Shown: positions 47,437-59,662, counted from the first letter of the stretch. The stretch is DNA of 64,000 nucleotides from Escallonia rubra (GCA_033065855.1 JAVXUO010000985.1:276101-340100), one strand, 5' to 3'. Made by a program: numbers and translations. Notes: generated from the sequence alone by a model not told the origin.

Positions 47437-47664
47437 TTGGCTGCTACCGGGGTTGAAGGAATCTTCCTCCTACCCCTCATGTATAGTGACGATTAATGGT
47501 TGTTAAATCTTTCTAGTGACTTTTATTTAGTGACGCTAAAAAAGTGTTGTTAAGAGTTGTCGTTAAAAGTGTTAACAGAAAAGTCACTAGAGACATTTAG
47601 TGACTATTAATTATCACTATATATGGGGTTGGAGGAAGATTCCTACAACCGGGATAGCAGCCAA
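47437..47664. mobile_element. Foldback MITE, complete copy (228 bp)
   Basis: The left half begins TTGGCTGCTACCGGGGTTGA and GGAATCTTCC. The right half ends GGAAGATTCC and TACAACCGGGATAGCAGCCAA. The arms pair over about 80 bp, including AGTGAC and TCACTA blocks. There is no coding capacity. A half copy lies at 28530-28611. The superfamily and target duplication were not resolved. Confidence 0.8.
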
Positions 47665-48398
47665 AGTTTATTCGGGAAAAAATGGTGCTAACGTAAAATG
47701 TGGCGACTATGCCAGCTAGCCGAGTTATGCGGCACTAGCTTGATTTCCATATCAAACTGACCGAATAGTACTTGTCCCTTGAAATGAGGCTAGAGCCTGA
47801 GATAATAGCAAATTTCAGATTGGTGAAACAAGATAGTTGAGGGGTTGAAATGTGATTACCCCTTGATATAGGTTCATCGGTTAAGAACCATAATCTACCC
47901 GCGTAGAAGGAGAGAACTGCAGGTATAGCTACTTCACTTTTGCAGGGTCACATGCTTTCTATCTACTTTACCACACTAAAACATTACCAAACACCTTCAA
48001 ATTGAACTTGATGTTTGGTTGAACTCCCTCTCAGACGGATATTGCCCACGACATTAATTTGCACTAAATCACCATTTGTTCCGAAATTAACTTATCAAAG
48101 CTCTAACATCACAAGCCCTTTAGTACCAAGCCCAGCTCAGCTTAACCGCATTGCTTTTGCTGTTGAAGAAATTTTTAGATAAACCATGTGACTGACCATA
48201 AAAGTTACATAATTTTACTTGACATGATACGGCGGCCATTTTGCTTATAATTACATATTAAAAAAGATAGATATGCTTTGCTTCTAAGGAGGCAAATGCT
48301 TGACCAAATTAGTTTCGAAAGCCTTTGATTTGGTCCACAATCAGAGTAACAAGTAGAAATCTTCCAAAGGGAGAAAGTATATGCCATTCCAAATTTTT
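47665..48398. other. 3' flank of the XTH gene
   Basis: No gene is seen. This is moderately AT-rich DNA; its last part is probably the 3' UTR of the minus-strand XTH gene. Confidence 0.45.
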
Positions 48399-49762
48399 TC
48401 AGTACTTGGGAAGAGAGCACTCCTTTGGAAGGTTGTTCTGAAACCTGTTGTTATCTTGGCAATAGTCATATATCATGTGATACTTCCTAGCCCATTTGAA
48501 CCACCTTCTCTGCGTCCATGTTAACGAGTTATATCTGTCCTTGTTCCACCAATTGGACTCGCTACCTGCCCTACAAAGTCTTGCATTTCCTTTCCAAACA
48601 CAGGCATCAATCTTGTAGTTCATGAATGAAGCTATGAAAGGCCCTCTGGACCAGTCAATCTTGTCTTTACCACCATGTGTCGCCCAACTTTCGCCGTTCC
48701 ATATGCTGATTTTGATGCTCATTGGCTGCCACCTAGGAAATGCCACTCCTTTGTCTGCATGATTTCTGTATGTCCTTATGGGAATCCAATCCACCATGAA
48801 TCTGCAACAGAAATTTTTTTCACGTAAGTCTCCATTCTTTAAGAGTTCTATACATAAGTTCAAGAAATAAAGAAAACTTTTAAAAGAATTAATCATTTCG
48901 AAGCAAGTCATACATTCATTCGTACAAAAAATCAATGCGTAATAAACATTGCATTCTGTCTATAGGTAAACCGTAAACATATACAAGTGTGTCTGTGAGC
49001 ATGGGTGTGTGCGTGTGCGAGTGAGTGTGTGTGTGTGTGTCTTTAAAATCCACATATCAATTTGTTTGAAAAATTAACCGAAACATAAAAAAATTGTTTG
49101 AAGATGGCTTACACAAGCTGGTAAAGGTTCCATAGTATCGAATAGGTATGGAAATCCTTTGTTGGATCAAACCATAAAGATATCCTCTCTTCTCTATCAT
49201 CAAAACCATCAACAAAAACATTTGTCTGAAGAATATAAGGCTCGCCAGGCACAGTGCCAAGAAACTCAAAGTCTATCTCGTCACGGTTTGGTTGATCAGA
49301 TGTTAGCTGCATTGACAAACAACAATATCTAATAAAGCATTACGCGCAAAAATACACTTTGAAGAGGGAGGAAGATTTTTCTTACATAAAAGGCCATGAC
49401 TGTTCCTGCAGAATAGCCCGGTATTAGTTTAATGGGCATGTCGATTTGCCCAAATAAGAACATGTCGTTTGATGCAAAACCAGAACCTGCAGATGTTTCA
49501 CGAAGAAAAGGTTGACTGACTGCATAGAATAACAAAGCCACAATTATGCTTCATAATCTGTGGAAGGAAACAAACCTGAGTTGTTGTCGAGCTTCAAGCT
49601 TCTTGCTGTACCATCGATAGAAGTATTCACATGGCTAGGAGACCAAGTAAGAAAAAAGTCCTTGTTGAAATCTCCTGTTGAAACGACAGACGCTCGTGAA
49701 ATACAAATCAAATTCGCGATTAAGATCCCAATTACGAGAAAAACTCTGAAGTTGTTCTCCAT
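48399..49762 (-). CDS. Xyloglucan endotransglucosylase/hydrolase (XTH, GH16)
   Basis: Four exons on the minus strand join in frame: 49762-49576, 49486-49386, 49306-49113 and 48801-48399, giving 294 residues. A signal peptide ([20 protein letters not shown]...) is followed by the GH16 domain. The catalytic motif is [10 protein letters not shown] (exon 3), with both glutamates and the aspartate intact. It reads NRDEIDF where most XTHs have HDEIDF. The usual N-glycosylation site just after the motif is absent (LGTVPGEPY). The C-terminal XTH extension has [12 protein letters not shown], a cysteine pair and [14 protein letters not shown]. XTHs cut and rejoin xyloglucan in the wall; which activity dominates here is unknown. 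Introns are 89, 79 and 311 bp. A TATA box lies at 49810-49817. An exon-3 relic of a sister copy lies at 46980-47172. Confidence 0.94.
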
Positions 49763-49809
49763 TGTTAATTATATTATATACCTTTTGAAACACGAACAAG
49801 GAAGATGAC

Positions 49810-49817
49810 TATATATA
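49810..49817 (-). promoter_or_regulatory. TATA box of the XTH gene
   Basis: TATATATA on the minus strand, 48 bp upstream of the ATG at 49762. Position and sequence fit a core promoter. Confidence 0.5.
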
Positions 49818-50769
49818 GATTCTGCTAGGTAGGATGGTGGAATTATGTATGAGGAGAACATAGGACGTTTGTCAAGCAAGAATATCTTTAGAAGGAAGCA
49901 AAGGAATGCTTGGTTGTTAGGATCTTCGTTCTTTTGTTTTTATGAGTTAATTAGGGTCCCCATTTTCGATGGGATCAGATGTAAAAATTGTCAAACACTC
50001 AATCTGAAGTCATAGATTTAGGCTTATTCAGCTGCTGATTTGACTAAACATGTACTAAGTTTTGATGCTTGGAGGCACAAACATTGTCTGGCAGGGCCAT
50101 TTATATTCCAAGCTTTATGCATACACTAAACCCCTAGGCTTTATCTGGAAGAGGCCTTTCTTGTATCTCTTTGGGAGAAAATTGGCAGAAAACTGAGAAA
50201 GGTGATAACTGACAAGGGAGTTCCTTTTCCTTCTGCTTTCTTTTCAGAATAACTTGATCTTTCAATTTTCTTTCTCACAAAATACCTTGAAAATCTCCCA
50301 TTACTCTTTTCCTTTTTTTGCTTCTTTTCTTGGACTTGCAGACTGGAACTGCATTGATTTGTTCTTCTTTTCGGCGACAAAGAACCCCCAACACTTCAGG
50401 TACATGAATGCATGATAAGTCCAGAGACCACGATTTATGTCTACTCTAAACATGATTTATGTCTAACTAGAATTCTCGGAAACCTTGCGGGGGGGAGATC
50501 AAAATGCCAATGAAAAAAAAAGGCAGCTCTCTAAGCATAAAATGTACCGCGTTGTCATACGTTATGATTTGAAGATTGTACGTTATTTGGCTTGAATTAT
50601 AGCTACTGTTGCGTTGTGATAGCTAACTAAGTATCTTTGTGAGGAAGCAGGCATTAGATTATCTAAAATCTCTTTAGGAAAACGTACGATATGATTAGCC
50701 TGGGATACTTCTGTTTTTAGATAATTAGCAATGATATTGGAAGCTAACTGTAGCTTTAATCAAACTTCA

Positions 50770-50938
50770 TATCATTATCTGCCCAGGTTGCCCAGTAACT
50801 TTTATGCAACTGGGCTTGGGCTTCGTACATTTCCCAGGAAAAGGTTTGCCCCGTATCATTATCTGCCCAGGTTGCCCAGTAACTTTTATGCAGCTGGGCT
50901 TGGGCTTTCGTATACTCCCTAGGAAAAGGCTGCTCCTC
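50770..50938. repeat. 84-bp tandem direct repeat
   Basis: Two adjacent copies start at 50770 and 50854, each beginning TATCATTATCTGCCCAGGTT and containing CTGGGCTTGGGCTT. They differ at a few positions in the right part. This is a recent local duplication. Confidence 0.85.
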
Positions 50939-51071
50939 TCGGGCCCGTTGGCCAACTAAGAGCCACCCCTTCATAGAGTAGAAATGGGCAACGTCATTTT
51001 AGGCCCATTTCTTATCCTATTCCTTTTTCTTTTTCCAGGGTAACTGGAAAAGTGATTAAAGTCAATAACCC

Positions 51072-51214
51072 ATGGTAAACATCATTATATGAGAACTAAG
51101 TGATGTTGCACATTGCCCCTGACTAATTTTAACCCGGTACTCTAAGCTGTTGGGACCTGGCTTCAAGTTGCTATGGACTATGGTAAACATCATTATATGA
51201 GAACTAAGTGATGT
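51072..51214. repeat. 35-bp direct repeat, 108 bp apart
   Basis: ATGGTAAACATCATTATATG and the following GAGAACTAAGTGATGT occur at 51072-51106 and again, identically, at 51180-51214. Confidence 0.85.
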
Positions 51215-52044
51215 GATGGCACGTTTTAACCCTTTAGTGACAAAAAAAATGTTGTTAAAAGAGTGTGAATTTAATAAAAAAGAGTGTGAGGTTAGTCTCA
51301 TCTCGGTTAAAAATTTGGGTGCGGTGCTACTTTCTTATGTTATATAGGGACTGGATTTATCTCCTTTCTTTCAATTACTATATTGCCTTCTAATTGCTCA
51401 CGGAACCATAAACAGTATTATTTGATAAATAGTAGCTATGTCAAGAGCTCGAGTTAAGAATCAAGTCGTCTTTTTTAAGTGCATTACTTTGTACTTTTCC
51501 GTAAAAGTAAATTATGTCAATTTTAAGCAACTAAAACACACTGGAATTGGTAACTAACTTCGAATGTCTTCATTTGTAGCGAAACAAAAAACTTTGAGGT
51601 ATCATTTTCTTCTGGCATCTCTCGAAGGCTCCATTCATCTATCCTGTAGATGCGAGAATCGTTCCCAAGTTTATTTATTTATTTATTTTGGGGTTTTGGT
51701 ATGATGCTACTCTAAACTCAACAAAAGTTTGGTTTTTACGATGCGGCGTCTCTTGTAAATCTTGGCGTTGTTGTCGACGAGGGGGGTGGTGGGGGGGGGG
51801 TTGGTTGATAAACACCCCCACACAGGTACAGTCAAAGACTCATAAAAGCCATGGCGGACCAAACCCAGCCCATTATTAGATGTCCCAACTCCTTTGTCCT
51901 TGTCTTTGGTTTTGGATCCACGAGAGTGATAGGTGTTAAATATCCCTACGCAATACCACAAGTCATCTCTCCTCTCCTCACTCCCTAGTGAAGAGAAGAC
52001 CCATTGACTTACTACATATATAGATTCTGTGATATCTGAGGTTG

Positions 52045-54083
52045 AAACCCAAACGCGCTCCTCCTACTTTCTCGTGTTCCTTTTACTCTCTAACCTTCTC
52101 CGGGTATGCTCTTCCTTAGCTTTTTTTTAGTACTTGCGGTGGTTTTAGGTAATTCAAACTATGAGTTTATCTGAATCATCATTGTTTCTGTGAAATTTTG
52201 GCCACCTTTGAGGCAAACTTACGATTAATCTACTTTTTCGACATGGGTAATGGGATATGATCAGAAATGCAATGCTGATGTTTGTTAGTTTGTATGTATG
52301 TGTCCGATTGATTTGTTAAGCTGCTATGATTGAAGATGGGTTTTGTGTGGTTTTCTGGGGAAGGTCCGATTCTGGTCTTACTTTTGTGGGTTTTTGCTTT
52401 TTCGTTTTGGACGTTACTTAACTAGTAATAATTGATCCAGGGTTTATTGTTGTTTGTTGCTTCAACTTAATTTAGGGTTCTTCTTTCAATTAGGGAAAAT
52501 GGATTGCTTTAATAGGAAGGAAGAGAGGGTTATAACTTGGGATATTTTGGTTAATTACGAATTTATTGTTGTAGCCAAAATTAACAGAGTTGAACGGCAT
52601 ATTTAGTATCTATGGTAGCTTTTTATGTTTTTTGCCAACCTGTTCTTCTCTTCTATTATGTTTTATTAAGCAGTACCCTTGGATCGATATGAGAAGTAAT
52701 CTTGTACATTTGTTACTTGTTTATTTACCTTATGAATATGAGCATACACACACATTCTTATCATTTAGAGCGATTGATTTGGTTATCTTATGTATAAGTT
52801 ATCATATTTTGACTTGGAAGTTCTTGGTTGAGCGATTATCGAGTGTGCATTTGTTGGCTTTGATTTATTTTTTATTGTTTTCCTACATTTGGAGAACATG
52901 GAGTTCTTTCCATAAGCAAGAAGATAGGGGCTTTAACCCTAGACTAGTTATGTTGGTTAGAGTTCACTTCAATGTGTAGTTATAAAGAGATCATGGTATT
53001 CAAGTAGCTATGTATAGCCTTTTTAATTTTTCCTGTATAGCATATGTTACATTGCATTTATTTTTATCTTTTTTGGGGCATTATGTTTATACAAGCTGTA
53101 TGTTGGTTTTTCTCTACATATGCTATTAATACGACTGATTTGGTTGTGTTACTTCAGTTTTGAGAGGTTAAACCTTGATTAATTAGAATGCATATAGAGA
53201 GGGAGACCTCCCATGTACATTAGGTCAAATTAGACAATGAATACCAATGAGCCCTGCTAGGGGAGAAAAATTTCTAACCAAAACAAAACCGGGAACATGG
53301 TAGACACAACTATGCTGCCAGAGAATACTCCCCTAGAATTTCCACAAAAGGATCCTGGTGATGTTTCGTCAACTAAACCAACAATTGAAACTAATTCTCA
53401 GATTGCAGATTTTGATAATCTTTTGTGTGGTCAATTAGAAGAAGTGGAAAATAGGTATATGGTATTTTGAGATTATATTAGTCGTGCCTCTTTTCAATCA
53501 AGTCGACAACAGGGTGAAGTGTCAGTAATACCATAGGCTCATGATGATACTTCCATAAGCAATGTTTGGCTGGGATTCTGTGATAACATTAATTTTTGGG
53601 CCTTGAGCCAAAGTTCAATTGAGTTGGCACTGCATTAGGTTTTGAGGTGGGTTCAGCTGGGTAACTGGAAGAGTTCAAATTTTGACCCAAAGTATATAGC
53701 AACATAAAGTTCTATACATCTCTAAAAACCTTCGAGCTGAATTTAAATTGGATCTTTAACCTGGCAAAGTTGTACTCGAGTTTTGTTGAAGGAGTATAAT
53801 GCAGAACATGAAACCATTGAACTGACTTGCTTGAAATTTGTGATAGTGCCTGATTTGCACTTTTAGTTAATTCTTACTGTGGTTGTGTGGTATCTAGGCA
53901 CAATTGTAGTGGCATTAACTCCTTAGTAAGTATAAGAAGTATTTCTTCAGGCTGCAGATGTGATTGCTTTGATCCTTTTGTACACTTCTCCACTTTTAAC
54001 ACGCTCTATGTCGCCAGGCAGGTTTCTCTCACTTGCTACAATATCAGGAGAGGATTAGATTAGTAATATCTGGAAACTGCAAC
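52045..54083 (+). other. Probable 5' leader with a long intron of the acidic membrane protein gene
   Basis: A leader-like CT-rich stretch ends with a donor CTCCGG|GTATGC at 52103/52104. The acceptor is uncertain; CTTCAG at 53950 or GCCAG at 54016 are candidates. The roughly 1.9-kb intron is T-rich. Its interior has one stretch near 53298-53460 with coding-like composition (MVDTTMLPENTPLEF...) but with a stop soon after, and I do not recognise it. Confidence 0.5.
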
Positions 54084-55577
54084 ATGTTAAAGCAGTCACC
54101 TAGTAGAGGCCAGAGATCCAAAGGAATCAAGCTCAAACACGTTCTACAAATTTGTTTATTGCTTGCTGTATGCTTTTGGTTGATCTACCAAGTTAAGCAT
54201 TCCCATGATAAGAAGAAAGAATTCAATGAACATGATGCAAAGATCTCACTAAATACACGGAGTGGGGACGAAGTCATAAAATTTGGAAGGAAAGATCTCA
54301 ATCCCCTTGTGGAGGAGGGAGAGAAGAAAATTGGGAAGCTTGACGAAGAAGAAGTGGAAGAAGAAGCAGGAGGAGAAGAGGAAGAGAACAACAAACACGA
54401 AGAAGAACAGCAAGATGAAGAGAACAGAACTGAGGAAAAAGAGGATGACGGGGGAGGAGGTGGAGATGATGAGATTGATGAACACGAACAAGAGAAATCT
54501 GACATGGATGTTGATCATGAAGAGGACTTCATAGATGACGAGAAAGAGAGAGAAGAGGGTGATGAGAAGGAAAGTAAAGAAAGAGATGCTGAAGATAATG
54601 ATGGCCAAACAGAGAAAGAGAGCTCTTCGGAGGATCGTGATCGTGATGGAGGTGCTAGGAACACTCATGAGGCACGTGAAGAACAGTATAAGGCGGATGA
54701 TGCTTCTAGTGCAGTGACCCATGATATGCAGGTTAGTAGTACTGAAGACGTAAACGGAGTCGTGGAGAACTCCGATGAGAATGCTGAAGTGAATATCTCG
54801 GAACAGGGAAGTGAAGTCAACAACATTGGGGAAATCAGTGTCGGTCAAAACAATTCAGGGGTAAATGTGGAAGATGATGAAGCAGTCAGTAATGGCAATT
54901 CTTCCACTGGAACAGTTGATGAGGTTAAGGGTTCAGAGACTGATTCCCAGGGTAGCTTGGTTTCAAAATCTTCAATAACGACAAATTCCAGTCAACCAGA
55001 ACTAACCAACAAGTCAACTGAAGTGAGTACAGAATTTCCTAGCTTATTAAAGCAAAATGGAACAGAGACAACAACAGACTCAAGTCAGCCTCAAAATGCT
55101 TCCGAAGGAGGTACTACCTCGGCAGAAGGTTCCAACTTGCAAGACACTGTTTCGAAACAGAACAACTCTACTGCAGCTTCTGATAGTCGTGAATCAGGTT
55201 CTAATTTAACAGTTTCCGTTGAAACTGAGAATGCCGGAGGGTCCTCAAACTCCTCTACCAGTGCAGAGTATGTTGCGTCAGAAAAGACCATAAGGTCTAA
55301 TGCATCTTCTGAAGCTGAAGATGGCTCCGACTCTTCAACAACAGCGGCAAACAGTGATGCAATTCCGGCCGAGAAGTTGGAAACCAGTAAGGAAACAGAC
55401 GAAACAGATGGCAGCTCAGCCTCCAAATCTGAGAATCCAGATGAAGTTCAACATGACCCCATCGATTCCTCTGATATATCCGTTGCCCTAGAGGAGAAAG
55501 AGGTTAGCATAGATCTAGATACTTTGCCAGATATCAGAACTGAGGGAAGCAACAGCGAAGATGCTGCAGCAGAATGA
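54084..55577 (+). CDS. Very acidic single-pass membrane protein (uncharacterised plant family)
   Basis: One coding exon for 497 residues from the ATG at 54084; an in-frame ATG at 54033 lies in a poorer context near the likely splice acceptor. The N-terminus is basic (MLKQSPSRGQRSKGIKLKHV), followed by one membrane segment (about residues 20-36, LQICLLLAVCFWLIYQV) and KHSHDKKKEF. The rest is low-complexity: a Glu/Asp-rich part (about residues 80-200) and a Ser/Thr/Asn-rich part with many NSS/NST sites. The motif DEVIKFGRKDLNP after the membrane segment matches, from memory, an uncharacterised plant family annotated as dentin-sialophosphoprotein-like. The signal-anchor arrangement suggests the long acidic tail is lumenal or apoplastic, and its N-glycosylation sites fit that. 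No enzymatic domain is seen. Confidence 0.85.
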   Translation: MLKQSPSRGQRSKGIKLKHVLQICLLLAVCFWLIYQVKHSHDKKKEFNEHDAKISLNTRSGDEVIKFGRKDLNPLVEEGEKKIGKLDEEEVEEEAGGEEEENNKHEEEQQDEENRTEEKEDDGGGGGDDEIDEHEQEKSDMDVDHEEDFIDDEKEREEGDEKESKERDAEDNDGQTEKESSSEDRDRDGGARNTHEAREEQYKADDASSAVTHDMQVSSTEDVNGVVENSDENAEVNISEQGSEVNNIGEISVGQNNSGVNVEDDEAVSNGNSSTGTVDEVKGSETDSQGSLVSKSSITTNSSQPELTNKSTEVSTEFPSLLKQNGTETTTDSSQPQNASEGGTTSAEGSNLQDTVSKQNNSTAASDSRESGSNLTVSVETENAGGSSNSSTSAEYVASEKTIRSNASSEAEDGSDSSTTAANSDAIPAEKLETSKETDETDGSSASKSENPDEVQHDPIDSSDISVALEEKEVSIDLDTLPDIRTEGSNSEDAAAE

Positions 55578-57596
55578 TGTATACTATAAAGACGAACTCT
55601 TATGCATTCACTCTTTAGATCAGAATGTTTTATTTTGTTGCAGTTCTGGAGCGGGTCTGCACGCAATCAGGTAAAATATTGGTCAATGTCTAGAGATTAG
55701 GTTTCGACTTGGTGCCAAAACGTAGGCTAGTCATATTTTGGGAAGGCTTTAATCTGTATAATATAGTTGTATGTCTTTCTTCTCTTCTTCATCTTTTCTG
55801 GTCGACCCTTTCCAACTTTTTTCTGGCTTGCTTATTTGGAATGAGAATTGTCTAGTCTGGTTTTGCAAGTATTACAAGTTTATGGCCTTCCTCCGCGAAT
55901 TTAAATGTAGTTGATCGTATGCACGTAGGATGCAGATTTATTGTATCGGTGTGATATTTTCCCACGCTAGAAGTTGACTGCAGAAGATGCCTCTGGGTAA
56001 AACTACAAACCTGTTGCCAATGGCTGTTACCTGCATCTTAGAAATCAATCTGTGGAGGACCTCCTCGTCAAACAAAACTATAGCGTAGCCTGTGTGCACA
56101 TTTTCATCTCTAGAATGTTGTCATAATGTCTGTCAACATTTGCGGACATTAGATTACGGACAATGATTACAAGAATTGAGAATTGAGTACTAGCAGGAGA
56201 CCCCGGATGTGGGAGGAACCGAACCTTATAGAGGCCAGGCGGAGAAGAGCCTGCTACCATCAGCCACCGTCCCAATGCCGTCATTCTCTGCTTCCACCCT
56301 CTTTCTTCTGTGTAGTTCACCGCGTAGCCAAAATGGATTGTCTTTCAGATTCAAGATCAGGATCAGAGGTGCGGTCCTTAAAATGTCACAGCAGCATTTT
56401 AACTGTCGTTTGTTATGCTCTCTCCGTTTGATGGGAATTCGAGATTGTGGTTTTCTTTGGTGGAGTATTAGAATGAATTTTGTGCACGTAAACATTGATT
56501 TAAAACCAAATAGCAATTGTGAATAAAATAAGTATCATTTGACAAGTAAAGTTAGTATAGAAACAATGAGTAATGTCAATGATAACATAGTACTATATCT
56601 ATCGTGCGAAACAGAGAGATTAGTTTGTGTAATCAGGATGCGAGGTCAAGGCTATGTAGCTTTGGACTTTGACGAGTATGGCCCGGCAAATGCTCGATTC
56701 ATACAGTACAAAAACTAAAGAATCGTGTGCTGCGATAATCTTATTCTGATAACAATTAGAACATAGCATATTTTTGCCGACAACTGCCTATATTATACTT
56801 CAGAGACGATTCTTATTATCATAAATTTCCAAAAATGTTTGAGCAACTTGTTGTCGTGAATTTTTCAAAGCTCATATCTAAATTTGTGTTAAAGTGATAA
56901 GGGGGCTAATATTTTGTCCACAAGTATGGGATTATAACCTGTTATTTACATAAAGTTTATTTCTGATTAAACTACTGGCAAAATCTGTAGAATAGGCTTC
57001 ATTGCCTACCTAAAAACCACATGCCACCTAGTGTTTGGTGATCTAGAAATGTACCTACATTGAAAGCACCACCAACATTGGATTCCCATTCACAATTCTT
57101 CTCAAGAAACAAACAAATGAAAGCTGTAAACTTGTACTATAACACTTCATACAACAAGTACAAACATAGGATTCCAACTCAGAATTCTTATAATTATAGA
57201 CATCCCTATGGACTCTAAATGAATGCAATAATTAGTAGACAAAATGAGTTGTTTTAGGCATCCTTTAGACAAAACATAAAACTGAATTTGACAACTAGCC
57301 CATCAAAATGCCTGTTGTCAACTACCATAGCCTGATAGCCAAAAAACTGAAAATCAAACTTGGAGCATTCTAATACCTCAACTGTCACACCAAACACCAG
57401 CATTCAACTTGAGAATTCATATCCTCATATAATCAGAAAATTTTTGCTCTTTTAACAAATGAATCAATTCGCAAATAACCAAAACTCTAAAAATAATAAA
57501 CCGTTGTTCTCGATCACTGTATACTTGAAAACCAGCCTAAAAAAACTGCTGGTCTTGTAATGCCTAACTGCAACTAAAACGACAATGGAAGCCGAA
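55578..57596. other. 2-kb convergent intergenic region
   Basis: It lies between two genes that point towards each other, so it holds two 3' UTRs. No further gene is supported. Small open frames at 56183-56526 overlap in several frames and have no motif. No repeat was found. Confidence 0.5.
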
Positions 57597-59321
57597 TTAA
57601 ACAAGATGCTCCTGACCGTCCTGCCTCAACTCCTTCCGCAGCTTCTGAGAGAACAACCTGCAGGCATCCATGCTCAGATCCATCGCTGCCGCCAATGCCA
57701 CAAACGCAGCTGCATCCTCCTTGCACGTGACGTGCTGCACCCCAACCTCCACTTCCGGCTTGCTACACTTGCCGCTTCCTGCCACCGTCGATGACATCAC
57801 AAATCCTCGATACAAGAGACTCGCCCACGACCCGTATCCCAGTTCGGAACTAGACACCGACCCAGTTCCGGAGTCGAAACTGCTGCTCGGAGTGGTCATT
57901 GGTGAGGGACCAGAGCTGATGTCTATCACAAACTTGCCACCATTTTTCGTGCTGATACTAGAACTGGCTAGCGGGACATTGTCAATGCCGCCGTTGGGGA
58001 GGAGTTCAAAGCGGTAACCGAGGCGGTCACCACTGCCGCGTTCACGCCAAGCCTCCAAGCGGCCCCATGGCGTCCATGTACCTTGGCCGGGCCGAAGAAT
58101 GAGCCAGGCACCCGGATTGGACTGGCTGACCCGGTTGCTGCCTGGTGAAGGAACAAATGGCGTCACCATTGACGCAGCAGCTACAGGTGATCCTGAGAGG
58201 TCGTGGATGGTAATTGACCATCCCTTTCGCTCTTTCAGAGTTTTCTCTTTATCAAGTCTAAGTGAACTCAGCCAGCTTCCGGAAGTACTTGGCTCTGATA
58301 ATGAACTGTATAACGAAATTGCAAAACCAATCAGATATCAAAAAATGCCAGATTTAACCTCTTTAAAAGCAACAAATTGGAAAAGACGCACCACCAGACA
58401 AATCAACGGAAGAAGCAAAAGATTTGCACAAATTGAAATTTCTACTGTTAGCAGAATCAAACCAGATCAGCTTCCCTTAATGAGAACGAAAAGCCATAAA
58501 AGTTCATAGAAGATTAAGAAATTTGGGTTCGAGGACTAAATTTCCAAAAGAAAAAGAAAAAAGAACTCAAATTTCTACTGCTAGCAGAATCGAAGTAGAT
58601 CAACTTCCCTTACTCAATGACCACGAAAAGCCATAGAAGAAATTAACAAACATGTGGTGTGCAAGCAACAAACACCCAAACTGAACTTAACTAATTACCT
58701 GGATCTCAAATTCCGCTCGCCGGCGTTTCTGAAGCTGAACGTGCAAGTAAACACCGCCTGCCGGACATTCCCATTCACCTGAAACACTTGCGGGCTACAC
58801 TCGGGCTCCCCATCAAACTGAAAGACGAACCTCGGGTCGGGCTCCGCCTTCACTCTCAAGTGCAACTTCGCCGCGGAGCCTTTAGAGCCCCGATCCCCGA
58901 GCCCGACCCACCCGTTTTGCGCCGTAACCCCCCGGCTCTCCAACCCCTTAAAATTCAACGGCACCGATACGCTCCCCAGAAGATTCCCACAGTCCAACCC
59001 GCAACTGCTCCCCATCCGACCCGTATAAATCTCAACCTTCAGACAAGAACCCTTCTTCGCCGCTAAAGATTTCTCCACAATTCTATCGAACTCCGACTTG
59101 TTGAGGTTGAAGCAAGCGTGAACTTGATCCTCGAACTGGTACCCCGATTCTTGAGCAACCAGAGGGATTGTCGCCAACTGGGTGGGGAAGTTCTTCAGCT
59201 TGATCTTGCAGTAGCACGGCGAGCATGACGGGTGAACGCCGGTAAAAGCCGGCTTCGATGCCACCGGGAACTTCAAGGCTAAGTTACCGACAGTGATCCG
59301 GACGAAAGGGCAGGGATCCAT
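57597..59321 (-). CDS. DUF1005 family protein
   Basis: Two exons on the minus strand, 59321-58699 and 58305-57597, join in frame (RNLRS|SLSEPS) and give 443 residues. The start MDPCPFVRITVGNLALKFPV, then CYCKIKLKNFPTQ, EIYTGRMGSSCGLDCGNLLG, VKAEPDPRFVFQFDGEPECS, ERKGWSITIHDLSGSPVAAA, SNPGAWLILRPG and WGRLEAWRERG follow the order of plant DUF1005 proteins. The end reads VQHVTCKEDAAAFVALAAAM, DLSMDACRLFSQKLRKEL. The molecular function is unknown, and I see no signal peptide or membrane segment. The intron (58306-58698) contains an imperfect direct repeat (near 58437 and 58571). A TATA-like TATATATA lies at 59419-59426, about 100 bp upstream of the ATG. Confidence 0.93.
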
Positions 59322-59522
59322 GAGCCCTGACCCAGATTAGAAAAAGCTCCCGAATAGGACTACTGCTTGGTTTTCGTTGTCACAAACAGAGGGATTAACA
59401 AGTGATTTGGGGAAATACATATATATACAAGGAAAGAGAGATGGATACAGAGAGAGAGAGGAGGACAGGCTGACAGGCTGGGGGATGTGAAGGAATAGGA
59501 ATTGCATGGGGATGGGGATGGG

Positions 59523-59631
59523 GCCATGCGTGCGGCTGATAAGGCGAATGAGCTGTGTGCACGTACGCATAACAGAGGTGCCAGCCATTGGCATCACTGG
59601 CAATTTAATACCACTGATTATTCCCGCTTTT

Positions 59632-59662
<31 letters not shown>

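Larger units (their letters stand above)
49818..52044. other. Intergenic region between XTH and acidic membrane protein genes
   Basis: No gene is supported. The divergently transcribed genes have their promoters at the two ends. The middle carries two pairs of direct repeats (listed) and a G-run (51791-51800). Open frames at 50731-50974 are artefacts of the direct repeat. Confidence 0.5.

Noticed and set aside
54249-54848. 199-codon open frame on the minus strand
   Set aside because: It lies antisense to the Glu/Asp-rich part of the acidic membrane protein. GAA/GAG/GAT repeats leave the other strand free of stops.
58099-58509. 136-codon open frame on the + strand
   Set aside because: It runs antisense to exon 2 and the intron of the DUF1005 gene; the minus-strand reading has clear family motifs.
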